This document shows, one piece after another, positions 1 to 10,200 of a stretch of 56,721 bases of DNA; within the stretch, counting starts at the first letter, position 1; the number at the start of each line of letters is the position of its first letter. Made by a program: the position numbers and the translations under genes. The stretch is from Bacteroidia bacterium (GTDB lineage Bacteria > Bacteroidota > Bacteroidia > Palsa-965): positions 91,584 to 148,304 of the forward strand of contig JAKLJE010000012.1 in assembly GCA_023151315.1 (NCBI GenBank), in the 5' to 3' direction. Under the pieces are notes generated by a model. It was not told the origin of the DNA, did not search any database, and was given only the letters and a program-made list of their open reading frames with translations.

Positions 1-1
1 T

Positions 2-724
2 ATTGGATTTGGTGGAGGTATCATGACCGGAAATAATGACGTGGCTGTAGTTGGTTGGCGCGCGAACAACCAGAACTACTCAGGTTACTTCAACGGTAAC
101 CACGTTATTGCAAATGGAACGAAGACAGCGTCTGTAGGTACTCAATGGGGAAATCAGTTATTGTATTGCCAGGAATCCCCGGAGGTTTGGTTTGAAGACA
201 TCGGTGGCGGTCAGTTGGTTAACGGTGAATGTCATATCGAACTTGATTCTATTTTCCTTCAGGTTACAGTTATTGATGAAGCGCATCCAATGCGTGTTTT
301 CATTCAGATGGAAGGAGAATGTGAAGATGTTTATGTTGTTAAAGGTGAAACAGGATTCACTGTGAAAGAGAAAAACGGTGGCAGTTCTAATACATCATTC
401 TCTTACCGCATCGTTGCTAAACGTGTAAACTTCCAGGATCACCGTTACGGAAACGACCCGCTGTGGGGACCAGGGGATACGCGTCAGTATATGCAGTATG
501 CTCCACCACCACCGGTTGACTACAATGCTAACGTAGCATTCCAGGATTCTCTCAAGAAGAATTACAAACCAACACCGATGCCGCAGGGCTTTATCGATTA
601 TTTCGAATTACAGCGTCAGACACAGCAGTTTAATACTGTACGTAATACTGCACCGCGTCCTGTTGAACAACCGGCAGAACAGAATAACGGCACTCAACCT
701 GTTGTTAACCCGAATAAAAAATAA
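2..724 (+). CDS. Surface/fiber-like protein, C-terminal part (5' truncated)
   Basis: The reading frame is open from base 2 with no stop before the first ATG at 23, so the gene very probably begins outside the window and that ATG is internal. The visible part has no membrane segment. It ends in a compact domain containing 'YCQESPE' and 'GECHIELD', then a Pro/Gln/Asn-rich tail. I recognise this C-terminal domain from long Bacteroidota surface proteins that resemble phage tail fibres or collagen-like adhesins; no enzymatic motif is seen. The next gene follows after 3 nt on the same strand, suggesting co-transcription with a T9SS-exported protein. Function unknown; a cell-surface structural role is an inference. 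Confidence 0.7.
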   Translation: MGFGGGIMTGNNDVAVVGWRANNQNYSGYFNGNHVIANGTKTASVGTQWGNQLLYCQESPEVWFEDIGGGQLVNGECHIELDSIFLQVTVIDEAHPMRVFIQMEGECEDVYVVKGETGFTVKEKNGGSSNTSFSYRIVAKRVNFQDHRYGNDPLWGPGDTRQYMQYAPPPPVDYNANVAFQDSLKKNYKPTPMPQGFIDYFELQRQTQQFNTVRNTAPRPVEQPAEQNNGTQPVVNPNKK

Positions 725-727
725 TCC

Positions 728-2293
728 ATGCGTAAAGAGCTCTCTGTTCTTATTTGCAGCTTAGGATTTGTCGGGATCTCCGCTCAGGGAATCATTAACA
801 ATGGTGCTTACATTGTTATGACCGGCGCATCACGCATATATGTTGACGGTGGCACCAATGGAGATTATCTAAGCCAGGCTAACGGTCGCATCACCCCGAG
901 TGCAACGGGAATCATTATGCTTGAAGGAGACTGGACGAATAATTCTGCAAACACCGGATTTACGGCTGACGCAGGAACAGTGCAGCTTGTTGATGCGGCA
1001 CAATCCATTAACGGAACCAACTCTACAACGTTTTACAATCTGACGTTGTTAGGAACAAATACAAAAACGCTGAACGTAAATACTTCAGTAGGTGGCGTTA
1101 CCACTACAACCGGAGTTCTTTCTCTCGGCACAAGACCTTTGAATCTTAATACGAGAATGCTTACAATAACGAATCCGGCTACAACTGCAATCACAACTAC
1201 AACCGGTTATATAATCAGTGAAACCAATGCCGCAGCCAATTCCAGTATTGTGCGTTGGAACACAGGAGTGAATACCGGTAGCTATATTGTTCCTTTCGGA
1301 ACCACAGGAGGCGTAAGTATTCCTTTGACAGTTGGAATTACTGCGGGTCTTGGAGCCGGACAGTACTTTCAGGTTGCAACGCGTCCGACTGCAACATCAA
1401 ACAACTTGCCTTGGTCAACCGGTGTTACACACATGTATGATCCGAATCTTGCGCAAGATGGTTCTGATGAAGCAGTAATTGATCGTTGGTGGGATTTCAC
1501 GTTCTCCGCTGCGAATACTCCGAATATAACATACACATATCGCGGTGTTGAGAATACCATGATTGTTCCTTACAACACAGGAAACATCGGTGCTCAGTAT
1601 TGGTCAGCAGCGTGGTTGCCGAATAACGCGAATATCGGTAGTGCGCCTGCTGTTCTTGCGGGTGTGGGAACTGTAACTGCAGCGGTACCTTTCGCGGCCG
1701 GAGCATTCACTCCGACTGTGCTTTCGTCGTTAGCAGCACCGCTTCCAATTGAACTCGTTAATTTCAGTTCGCAGTGCAGCGGAAATTCTGTTCTCGTAAG
1801 TTGGTCAACAGCAACAGAAACCAACAACAGTCATTTCACATTGCAACGCAGTGATGATGGAATTAACTTCCGTGATATTGCCGTTGTTCAAGGCGCAGGA
1901 AATTCTTCTCAGTTACTGAGCTACAGCTTTACAGATTCAGAGCCGGTTAGTGGTACCGTTTATTACAGATTGAAACAAACTGATTACAATGGACAGTCTT
2001 CAACTTCTTCTCTGATTGCTCAGGAATCCTGCGGTAACCCCGGAGAAGTAATCAGTGCGTTCGGTTCCAACGGACAAATTGTAGTTGATGTTTTCACTCC
2101 TGTTGACAATAATTACGTGATCTCAGTGTTCGATCCTCAAGGTAAATTGGTGCATTCAGAATTTATGCCGGCAACTGTGGGCAGTAATCGTCGCACAGTG
2201 AATTATGCTGCTGCTACCGGCGTTTATCTGGTTCGTGTTACAGGAGCTGCTGAAAACTCTGATTTTACCTCGCGTATTTACGTACAGAAGTAA
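728..2293 (+). CDS. T9SS type A sorting-domain protein
   Basis: A 521-residue exported protein. The N-terminus is a short signal peptide (about residues 1-19, ending near SAQ). The middle is a Thr/Asn-rich repetitive stretch of the kind seen in beta-rich surface proteins. Next comes a segment with 'LPIELVNF' and 'YYRLKQTDYNG', a module that commonly precedes the sorting signal in Bacteroidota. The last ~80 residues form a type A T9SS C-terminal domain (GxYLVRV near the end, closing in 'RIYVQK'). It should be exported by Sec, moved across the outer membrane by T9SS and left on the surface or released. It lies 3 nt after the preceding surface-protein gene and converges with hemH 1 nt downstream. 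Ligand or role unknown. Confidence 0.8.
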   Translation: MRKELSVLICSLGFVGISAQGIINNGAYIVMTGASRIYVDGGTNGDYLSQANGRITPSATGIIMLEGDWTNNSANTGFTADAGTVQLVDAAQSINGTNSTTFYNLTLLGTNTKTLNVNTSVGGVTTTTGVLSLGTRPLNLNTRMLTITNPATTAITTTTGYIISETNAAANSSIVRWNTGVNTGSYIVPFGTTGGVSIPLTVGITAGLGAGQYFQVATRPTATSNNLPWSTGVTHMYDPNLAQDGSDEAVIDRWWDFTFSAANTPNITYTYRGVENTMIVPYNTGNIGAQYWSAAWLPNNANIGSAPAVLAGVGTVTAAVPFAAGAFTPTVLSSLAAPLPIELVNFSSQCSGNSVLVSWSTATETNNSHFTLQRSDDGINFRDIAVVQGAGNSSQLLSYSFTDSEPVSGTVYYRLKQTDYNGQSSTSSLIAQESCGNPGEVISAFGSNGQIVVDVFTPVDNNYVISVFDPQGKLVHSEFMPATVGSNRRTVNYAAATGVYLVRVTGAAENSDFTSRIYVQK

Positions 2294-2294
2294 A

Positions 2295-3317
2295 TCACTT
2301 CATTTCATCCAGAAGGATAGTCTTTACAGCTTGCGCCCAGTCGTTATTGGCATTCAATGATGGGACAAGTTGTACTTTTTCTCCACCGTTTTCGTGAAAC
2401 AGTTCCTGATACTCAACACCGATTTCATGAAGCGTTTCAAGGCAGTCAGCAACGAAAGCAGGTGAAAATACCAATACTTTCTTCTTGCCGTTTTTTGCAA
2501 GTTCTGTGATCACTTGATCTGAGAACGGTTGCAACCAAGGAGTTCTTCCCAGTCGCGATTGAAAACCGATCGTGTACTTATCTTCCGAAATGTTGAGTCT
2601 TTTAGCGAGTATACGTGCCGTCTGAATGCAGTTTGCACGATAACATAATTTGTTGCCTTCAGTAATGGTATCGCAGCACGATCCGATTTTGCAGGAACCA
2701 TCTCCGGACTCAACAGAAGATTTGTAAATCTGGCGCTCAGGCACACCGTGAAAACTGAACAATACGTGATCGTAATCTTCAATTCTGAATCCGCGAACTG
2801 TATTCAGCACACAATTCAGGTAAGCTTCCTTATGCCAGAATCTGTCAATTATACTTACCGGAATTCTTACACCGTTAGTCCGCACCACACGATTAACTTC
2901 ATCAATCGTTGATCCTGTTGCTGCAGACGAATATTGCGGGTAGAGTGGTAATACAACGATGCGTTCAACCTTCTTTGAGATGAGTTTCTTCATTGCTCCT
3001 TCGATGGAAGGAGATTGATAACGCATTCCCAACTCCACTTCAAAATCACTTCCCATTAATTGAGCAACTTTATCACGCAACTGCTGACCGTAAATCAAAA
3101 GCGGAGAACCTTCTTTGGTCCAGATACTTTGATACAGCGCTGCTGATTTCGGTGCACGGAATGGAGCGATGATGAGATTCACAAGAAACCATCTGCCGAC
3201 AGGGTTGATGTCAATTACACGAGGATCCATCAGAAATTCACGCAGATATTTTCTGACATCAGGTGTTGATGGACTGTCAGGTGTTCCCAGATTAAGCAGC
3301 AGAATTCCGGTTTTCAT
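2295..3317 (-). CDS. hemH: Ferrochelatase
   Basis: Inserts Fe2+ into protoporphyrin IX (or coproporphyrin, depending on the pathway branch), the closing step of haem synthesis. The chain is about 340 residues, normal for the family. It opens with 'GILLLNLGTPDSP', a typical ferrochelatase start, and carries the catalytic His in 'FSFHGVPERQ' and the catalytic Glu in 'ADCLETLHEIG'. A Cys-rich stretch (CKIGSCCD...CYRANC) is typical of Bacteroidota versions and may hold a cluster or stabilise a loop. The start is the ATG at 3317; a TTG 9 nt upstream is less likely. A perfect -7 type element (TATCTTTG) lies 17 nt upstream, so it probably has its own promoter. Confidence 0.95.
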   Translation of the reverse strand: MKTGILLLNLGTPDSPSTPDVRKYLREFLMDPRVIDINPVGRWFLVNLIIAPFRAPKSAALYQSIWTKEGSPLLIYGQQLRDKVAQLMGSDFEVELGMRYQSPSIEGAMKKLISKKVERIVVLPLYPQYSSAATGSTIDEVNRVVRTNGVRIPVSIIDRFWHKEAYLNCVLNTVRGFRIEDYDHVLFSFHGVPERQIYKSSVESGDGSCKIGSCCDTITEGNKLCYRANCIQTARILAKRLNISEDKYTIGFQSRLGRTPWLQPFSDQVITELAKNGKKKVLVFSPAFVADCLETLHEIGVEYQELFHENGGEKVQLVPSLNANNDWAQAVKTILLDEMK

Positions 3318-3334
3318 TTTACGCAATTTGCGCG

Positions 3335-3342
3335 CAAAGATA
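3335..3342 (-). promoter_or_regulatory. -7 promoter element of hemH (TATCTTTG)
   Basis: On the minus strand the octamer TATCTTTG matches the Bacteroidota -7 consensus TAnnTTTG exactly and ends 17 nt before the hemH ATG. No convincing -33 TTTG was found at the usual spacing, so the call rests on the -7 match and position. Confidence 0.5.
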
Positions 3343-3419
3343 CGGGATGCAGGATAACCACGGTATTGCCATCGCGCTGTTCATTAACTTACATAGCAAG
3401 CAGGCAAAGATTCAACAAT

Positions 3420-4838
3420 CTAGTTGGCTCCTTTACGCGGAATTTTCATGAACTGATCGCCGGGATTCGACATGATCATGATCTGCAGAAGCATAGGATC
3501 AATTTCCGAAGAAATCTCTGAGTAATAAACAATCCTGCTTTTGTCTTCCACCACTTCCACAACCGGCATTTGCGTCTGTAATATCGAATTCAGGTTTCCT
3601 TCGTTGGCAAAAGTGTACAATCCGTCTTCCACAGTATTGGCCATGTCTTCCAGATCTTCATTTTTCGTGGTGCCGAATTGCAGGACGCAAAGTGAAGTGT
3701 GCGTGCGGATTAGTACGGAGTCGGCTTCCGCTTTTGTTTTCAAACTGATTCTGAAAATTCCATCAGTTGCAAAAATAACATGGCATCGGGCAGGGAGTTT
3801 CAAGCTGTCAATGTATTCATACATGCGTTTTACAGCAAGATCTCCGTTGGTTGTGCCCTTCGCTTTGATCTTGTTAATTTTTTTCTCGATTAGTTTATCC
3901 TCATTTGCACCGGTAAATGGAAGCAGAATGGAAGGTGTGCTGTTGAAGATCATGATTCCTATTTTATTTTTGGAATCAATACTGTCAGCAAATTTCATGA
4001 TTTGCTGCTTCATCAAATCAAGTTTGCCGGATTCGTTCATTGAATTGGACGCATCGAGAACGAAAAAATAATATTCTCCTTCTGATTTTTGCTGAGACGC
4101 ACCCTGCTTGCAATCACACAATTTTTCATCAGCAGGCGATACACAGACATCATCAATATAAAAGTACACGTGATTGCTGATGTGCGGAGATGAAATGAAT
4201 GTGGCCGCAGCAGTTCCGGGCTCTGTCAGTCTTACGACTGAAGTGTCAGAATAACTTCCAAGTGTGATGTATTTTTCTCCGCCCTTAGCTTTGAATGTTC
4301 CGCTGATCAGCGTCCATCCGTCTTTCCATGTGATTTTCTGATAACTGATAATTTGCGGATTCACATTGAGTTTTTCTTTTGAGTTCTGCTGAATGCGTTC
4401 TGAAGAAAAATACGCACCGATTCCGGTTGATGTTTGCGGTGAAGAACAATCCAACGTTACATAAAAACTCACTGCGTATTCTTTTCCTGCTATCAAAGGC
4501 TGAGTGAGTTCTCCCTGGAGATATTCCTTATAATTTTTCACTCCGGGTAATTGATTTTCCATTCCGCAGATAAATGCGCCGCGCCCCGTTCCTGTACGTG
4601 CAATCGCTACCGGAAATCCGTCACACAGTGAACGATCGGAATTGTAATAGTCAGGTGTGGCAAGAGTAGGAGTGAGCCAACCGTCGGTAAGTTTTGTGCC
4701 AACCGGATTCTCTTTTAGCCAGGTTGAAATCACAGGCTCTGCTGCAGATTCAAATCCTCCGTTGCGGACAAGGTTTCCGGTTTGAGCAGGCAGAAATGCA
4801 GCGATGCAGACTAAAAGTATTGATAAGAGTAATCTCAT
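3420..4838 (-). CDS. Exported von Willebrand factor A domain protein
   Basis: A 472-residue secreted protein with signal peptide MRLLLSILLVCIAAFLPAQ. Residues ~20-240 resemble a carbohydrate-binding-like jelly roll, with 'NLVRNGGFE' near the start and 'YFYIDDVCVSP' near the end, a pattern common in Bacteroidota extracellular proteins and some OmpA-linked lipoproteins. A VWA domain follows from about residue 250: the metal-ion-dependent adhesion site is seen as DASNS (~262), a Thr in 'KGTTNGD' and 'FATDG'. It probably mediates protein contact outside the cytoplasm. No T9SS domain or OmpA domain is visible at its end. Neighbours (hemH, lnt) give no functional hint. Confidence 0.7.
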   Translation of the reverse strand: MRLLLSILLVCIAAFLPAQTGNLVRNGGFESAAEPVISTWLKENPVGTKLTDGWLTPTLATPDYYNSDRSLCDGFPVAIARTGTGRGAFICGMENQLPGVKNYKEYLQGELTQPLIAGKEYAVSFYVTLDCSSPQTSTGIGAYFSSERIQQNSKEKLNVNPQIISYQKITWKDGWTLISGTFKAKGGEKYITLGSYSDTSVVRLTEPGTAAATFISSPHISNHVYFYIDDVCVSPADEKLCDCKQGASQQKSEGEYYFFVLDASNSMNESGKLDLMKQQIMKFADSIDSKNKIGIMIFNSTPSILLPFTGANEDKLIEKKINKIKAKGTTNGDLAVKRMYEYIDSLKLPARCHVIFATDGIFRISLKTKAEADSVLIRTHTSLCVLQFGTTKNEDLEDMANTVEDGLYTFANEGNLNSILQTQMPVVEVVEDKSRIVYYSEISSEIDPMLLQIMIMSNPGDQFMKIPRKGAN

Positions 4839-4908
4839 GGGAATTTACTTTGTTCTTCTACTGCAATAATGATGCTGCAATTGTGCAGAATCCACAAGCA
4901 ACCTGTAA

Positions 4909-6540
4909 TTAATTTGTATTCTTCTTTCTGGATGCCGCAATTCGCATACCCAAACGGATAAAATACCAGATTACGCCGCTCCAGGCAAGGTAGAGCATCA
5001 GTATTCCCACATAATCGCCGTGACGTGTATAAAATGTCATCCCTTCTTCTGAACGAATAACAGAACGGATTGCATCAGCTGTCCACCAATCCTGTGCACT
5101 TTCAATTTCACCGCGGGTATTTATGAAGCAACTGATTCCGGTGTTGGCAGAACGTGCAATCGCCTTACGCGTTTCAATTGCCCGCAAAGTTCCGTAAGCA
5201 AGATGCTGACGATATCCGGGAGTGTCGTCCCACCAACCGTCATTTGTCATAATGAAAATAAAATCTGCACCGTTGCGGACGTATTCACTTACATAATCGC
5301 CGTAAATGGATTCGTAACAGATTACAGGAGCAATTCCTGTTTTACTTACCGGATGAACAAATACTGTTCTTTCATCCTGTACTCCCAAGCTGCCTTTTGT
5401 CCCGCCTAAATCAAGTGCAAATCTTTCGAGATAACGCAGATATTTAGGGAATGGAAGTTTTTCGCTGCCCGGAACAAGTTTGGATTTATGATAAATCTTC
5501 AATTCATGCGTTGTGTCAAACTGCAAAGCCGTATTGTAGTTGTCATACCAACCGTCTTGTTGCTGGAACTTTCGTGCGGTTAATGTCGGGGCTTCTGTTG
5601 CTTCGTAATACCTTCCCGTTGCGGCTCCGGTAACAAAAGCAAGCTGAGGATACGCTGAGCGGTATGCGAATATCCGTCGAACACTCCAGGCGTGATTGAT
5701 ATCGTTTTCCCAAAAGTCTTCCACTAAAGCGGTTTCCGGCAACAAAACGTAATCAACAGACGAATCCATTTTCGTTTCGGCAATTGCCAGCATGCGTTCA
5801 AGATGGTCGCGGAATTGCGGGCCGAACTTTTTATATGGATCAATGTTCGGTTGCACCACTACTACGTCTGCAGAAATTTCACCGCTTTTCGGATCAATGC
5901 GATTCCATATTAACAGAGAAATGATCAGTGGAATTACCAATAATGCACCCAGTACGGAGAAGTAAATGATGCGTCGTTTAGCAGGGCGTAACAGAGTATT
6001 ACGATGAGTGTATAAGTCGAAAATCAGGACATTAATAATGAGTACCCAGAAACTTCCTCCGAACGTTCCGGTGTATTCATACCATTGTACAGTTGAATTC
6101 CATGATGCAAAACCGTTACCAAGTGTGAGCCACGGCCAAGTAAGATCCCAATCGTGATGCAGATATTCAAAAGCGATCCAAATCGGAATGAGCGCAAAAC
6201 TTCCAACACGTTCAGGTAATGCCCGTTTTACTTTATGGAATACCAGAAAAGCTATGGACATAAGAAGTGAATTCGCGCCGAAAGCCATATATGCTGCTTC
6301 CTGCCCGTAATGAATGCATCCGACCCACCAGGTGGCGCCAATGTTCCAGATGAGAAAAGCGATGTATGAATAAAGGAAAAGATGCCGCGCACGCAGACGA
6401 TTATCTGAACTGATCTGATGTTGTACAATCATCAGAGGAACAAATGCGGTGAAAAGCAAAAACGGAAATCCGTTTACCGGCCATGCCAGAAAAAAGATTA
6501 AACCGCTTAGTGCCGACAATAAAAACAGTTTCAACCGCAT
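4909..6540 (-). CDS. lnt: Apolipoprotein N-acyltransferase
   Basis: Transfers the third acyl chain onto the N-terminal Cys of lipoproteins in the inner membrane. The protein is 543 residues, slightly longer than the E. coli enzyme. Several N-terminal hydrophobic helices (residues ~1-215) precede a nitrilase-like domain. The catalytic triad is visible: Glu in 'LLPETALVED' (~266), Lys in 'YHKSKLVPG' (~351) and Cys in 'VICYESIYG' (~407). The ATG at 6540 is preceded by TATATTTG and only 4 nt, so the message may be leaderless. A terminator between the neighbouring gene and this one supports an independent unit. Confidence 0.93.
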   Translation of the reverse strand: MRLKLFLLSALSGLIFFLAWPVNGFPFLLFTAFVPLMIVQHQISSDNRLRARHLFLYSYIAFLIWNIGATWWVGCIHYGQEAAYMAFGANSLLMSIAFLVFHKVKRALPERVGSFALIPIWIAFEYLHHDWDLTWPWLTLGNGFASWNSTVQWYEYTGTFGGSFWVLIINVLIFDLYTHRNTLLRPAKRRIIYFSVLGALLVIPLIISLLIWNRIDPKSGEISADVVVVQPNIDPYKKFGPQFRDHLERMLAIAETKMDSSVDYVLLPETALVEDFWENDINHAWSVRRIFAYRSAYPQLAFVTGAATGRYYEATEAPTLTARKFQQQDGWYDNYNTALQFDTTHELKIYHKSKLVPGSEKLPFPKYLRYLERFALDLGGTKGSLGVQDERTVFVHPVSKTGIAPVICYESIYGDYVSEYVRNGADFIFIMTNDGWWDDTPGYRQHLAYGTLRAIETRKAIARSANTGISCFINTRGEIESAQDWWTADAIRSVIRSEEGMTFYTRHGDYVGILMLYLAWSGVIWYFIRLGMRIAASRKKNTN

Positions 6541-6544
6541 CGCG

Positions 6545-6552
6545 CAAATATA
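6545..6552 (-). promoter_or_regulatory. -7 promoter element of lnt (TATATTTG), 4 nt before the start codon
   Basis: The minus strand reads TATATTTG-CGCG-ATG. The octamer is a perfect match to TAnnTTTG. Transcription would begin at or next to the A of the ATG, giving a leaderless or nearly leaderless mRNA. A clear -33 element is not visible. Confidence 0.45.
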
Positions 6553-6583
6553 ACGCTTCAGTATGTTAAACCCGAATGAAAAA

Positions 6584-6609
6584 CAGCCACACGAGAATTC
6601 GTATGGCTG
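6584..6609 (-). terminator. Intrinsic terminator after the Arg-rich exported protein gene
   Basis: The arms CAGCCACACG and CGTATGGCTG pair over 10 positions with one G-U, around the loop AGAATT. On the minus strand the hairpin is followed by TTTTT, as expected for an intrinsic terminator. It lies 39 nt after the stop of the 6648-7172 gene and just before the lnt promoter element. Confidence 0.75.
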
Positions 6610-6647
6610 TTCATATATGGTCCGGGGAACAGGTATTCGAGCGGTGA

Positions 6648-7172
6648 TTATTCCATGTCGCCCAGATCAATTTCAGAGAGCGCGGCATTGACGAAGTCTT
6701 CGTCTTTAGTTGAATAGCCGGGCATGTTGTTGTTCAATTCCGTGTCAAGCTCCGCATCGCTAACCGTTTCGGAATTCATAATATCATCATCTTCTTTTTC
6801 ATTTGCTGCATTCGCAGGTTCTGTGCCTTTGTTTGCTTTGATAGAAAGAACCGCTAGCTGACGTGCACGGCGTGACTGGTGCATGGCACGCAGATATTTT
6901 CCATCGAAATACAGTTTTCTTGCATAACGCTGATGCGCGATGGAACGCGCAAGATCACCGGTGTAATTTTTATTCTCGCGTACGCACGTTTGCGCATGGC
7001 GTATAACAATAGCGGTACGACGAATAACTCGGCGTGCATGAACTTTCTCCGCTTTGCGGGCTGCCGGACGATTGGCAGGACGTCTGCGCCCTCCGGGTTG
7101 TGCATCTGCATCAATGGAAATCAAGGTGCCCGCAAGCATCATGACCAGAAGAACTAATCTTGAAATTTTCAT
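6648..7172 (-). CDS. Small exported Arg/His-rich protein with acidic tail, unknown function
   Basis: A 174-residue protein with a clear signal peptide (residues 1-24, ending ADA). The mature N-terminal half is strongly basic (GGRRRP, AARKAEKVHARRVIRRT) and probably helical up to residue ~115. The C-terminal ~55 residues are strongly acidic (NEKEDDD, ELDTELNNN, LSEIDLGDME). This charge split could let the two halves interact or bind a polyanion. I do not recognise a named family. Its own terminator follows, so it is probably monocistronic. Confidence 0.65.
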   Translation of the reverse strand: MKISRLVLLVMMLAGTLISIDADAQPGGRRRPANRPAARKAEKVHARRVIRRTAIVIRHAQTCVRENKNYTGDLARSIAHQRYARKLYFDGKYLRAMHQSRRARQLAVLSIKANKGTEPANAANEKEDDDIMNSETVSDAELDTELNNNMPGYSTKDEDFVNAALSEIDLGDME

Positions 7173-7240
7173 AGGTTTCAGGTTAATTGTATAGGTTAGA
7201 TAGCTTGGAACGATGAAGGTTTAATGCCCGATAAAAAATA

Positions 7241-10200
7241 TTATCGCATCAGATACATTTTCCCCCATCCGTTAATGATGTAAGGATCAGCGCCGCTTTC
7301 ACGGTGTTCAATTTCATCTCCATTGATCCGTGTAATGACACGATAGAGATAAACTCCGTTCGCTAATGGATCTCCAAACTCATCCATTCCGTCCCACGCA
7401 TAGTCCGTAATGTTGCGGCCAATATGGATATATCCCAATTCATCTTTATCAATTTCACGAACAACTTTTCCTGTAATGGTCATGATCTGAATTGTGAACA
7501 GATCCGGCACTTCGTTTCCGGTTAATGTGAACACAAATCGTGTTGAAGTGGAAAACGGATTCGGATAGTTCAGAACATTGGTGATTGTAGATTTATTAAT
7601 CACTTCAAAACTGATACGGTAGTCAATCATTCCGCTTTCATTATCTGAGCGGTCTTTTGCCTGTACAATCAGTTCATAGATACCATCCTGGTTCAACATT
7701 GGCGTAAACAGAATCTTGCAACTGTTGTCAGGTAATAGGGCCGGAGTAAAGAGCATCTCATTGCTCCAAGGAATCAGTTGAGCCACTGTTTGTCCAGGAT
7801 AACGCAGAAACACTTTGAAGTCGGACGTGTCGTTCAGTGCGAGGAACTGATTTTCATCTTTCAGCGTTACCAGAATGGTAGGTTTTCCGGATACAATATC
7901 GCCGTCCAGAATGTGAACACCATCAAAAGTTACATCCAACAGTGGATTTACTTTATCTGTACTCACTTCAAACGGTTTCATGATTATGTTATTGAAGTGC
8001 ACGTATTCAGGCTGAGTATTCGTGTCGCCAAGCGGATTGATTTCAACCCACAGTTGATTTGCACCCGGGAAGCCTTCGGTAGAGAAATTGATATTCTGTG
8101 AATACCAATTGTATCCGTTGAATGAAGGCGCGCGCAGAATTGAAGGAAAGTCATGACGCACATTGTTGTTGTCAATAATCCAATACTTGACAAGCATACT
8201 GTCTGTGAACGCCCATGGCGTCAGATTTTCAACGCCAATAATAAAGCGGGCAGAATCTCCTTCCTGCAAAGTATCATTATAGAAGTTGTAAGCGAGTTGC
8301 GGGTTCACTGCTGCATCCGGCCAAGGTGTATAGAGAACGTGCCATCTGTCCATTTGCGCCGGAGTACGAGATGTGTCATCCTTCATATACGCAATGAGTT
8401 TGATGTAAGGATAAGTGGATGCGTTGATGACGGAATTAAGATTCAGAACATCAGTAGTATTTTCATTCAGCGTCAGCATCAACTGAGTTGTTCCGTCGGC
8501 ACGCACACCAACAACTTCCAGATAAACGCTATCGTTATCCGGCACTTCAACTTCATGTTGCTTCCAATGCACAGATCCCCAGGATTGAGCCGGTCCGATT
8601 AACGGTGTTTCAATGTAACCGGTATTCCAATTTGTCTGAATCGTATCGTTGAAGGTGATGTATTGTGTTGCGGATGTACCCACTACTTCCGTTCCGCTGC
8701 TCATCCCTTTGCGACCGAAAAGTATCCAAGGTAATGTGTCAGGAACTGAAGCAGATGAAACTGCGCCCGTGTAGATGTTGCCCAAAGCCGTTTGCAGGGC
8801 GGGATCATACGCGAGGTTGTTATGATGATTCTGACTGTAAACAAGAACATAGTATCCGACCGGAATACTGTCAATGAAACTACGAATGAAATTTCTGTTC
8901 GTTGCATCCATGTCGGAAAAATCGAATGCGTATAAGTACTGAATAGGCGACCCTGCAACACAATTCAAAACGCCGTTCGGATACACATACAGCGAATCAT
9001 CTCCGTGGCGCCACGGTGTTCCGCTCGTCGGATCCAATACTGCAATTGAAACACCTGAAAGTCCGAATGCAGGCGTACATGAAAAAATGTGCTGAGTTGC
9101 ACCATTCAATTTCCACCACACTTCGTTCCAAACAACATTCACATTGTCATACACACCGTTCTTTACACTAATGGTTTTGATGTCATTTACAAATTCGAAT
9201 GAACGTTGCGCACGATTCAGGTTTACGAACTGATACTTATCTTCTGTGTATTGATAAATGTGGTCCTGTCCCCAACCGGTTTGTCCATTTATATATTGGA
9301 AAGAATGCATGCGCCAGAGGAACTGATCTCCTGCCGTGATGGAATCCGGACTCACCCGCCAGAAATAAACCATGCTGTCACTGAAATTGATATTCGGTTT
9401 CCAGCGAACCACTCCTCCGGAATCGAAAAGCTGAACTGAAATCTTGAATGGTGAATTGAAAAGATCGGTCGTGTCAATTTCGAATCTCCAGGAACGATAC
9501 GGTTCCATAGGATTTACCGTAGATGCTTTTAAAGTCACTGTATCCGTTGGAATCACAGCGAAATTGTACGGATACACGGGAACAATTGCACTTCCGCGAA
9601 TGAGAAGTTCTGCATCCGGAATATTCTTGTTATTCAGGAAATTGTCCAGTTCGTCAATCTGATTGAAATAATCCAGTGTGACGCGGAATTTATTCAGACC
9701 AACCGCATTCTGAATTACGGTCGGAATTACAAACGACACGGTATCTCTGAATTTCGGAGCAGCAACAAAACGATAATGCATTGTTGTATCACCATTCGGG
9801 AAATAACGTTGCAGTTGAACAATCATTGAGTCGTTAACCGCTTTACCGATGTTGGTAACAGTAACGTAAACAATGATGCTGTCAGGCTGTGATTCCGCAT
9901 CAAAAGTTATGTCAGGTGTTGTGATGGAATAGTCAGGTTTCGGAAACGAGTTGATTACTATTGCCGGATCACCTTGCAGTGTCATTTCAAGCGCTGTTGC
10001 TTTCATTGCCGGCAGATTGCCTGCTTGCGACTGACTTTGAAGAACTGCGTAACGGATATTGTATCCAATACTTTGTCCGTAGTTAACTTTGCTTATTCCT
10101 GAATACAATGCCGTTGTATAAAGATTCAGGAACGGAGCAACTCCTAATCCAACTGAAGCGACATAACCAATTGTTCCTCTTCTGTCGAGTAGAGTGAAAG

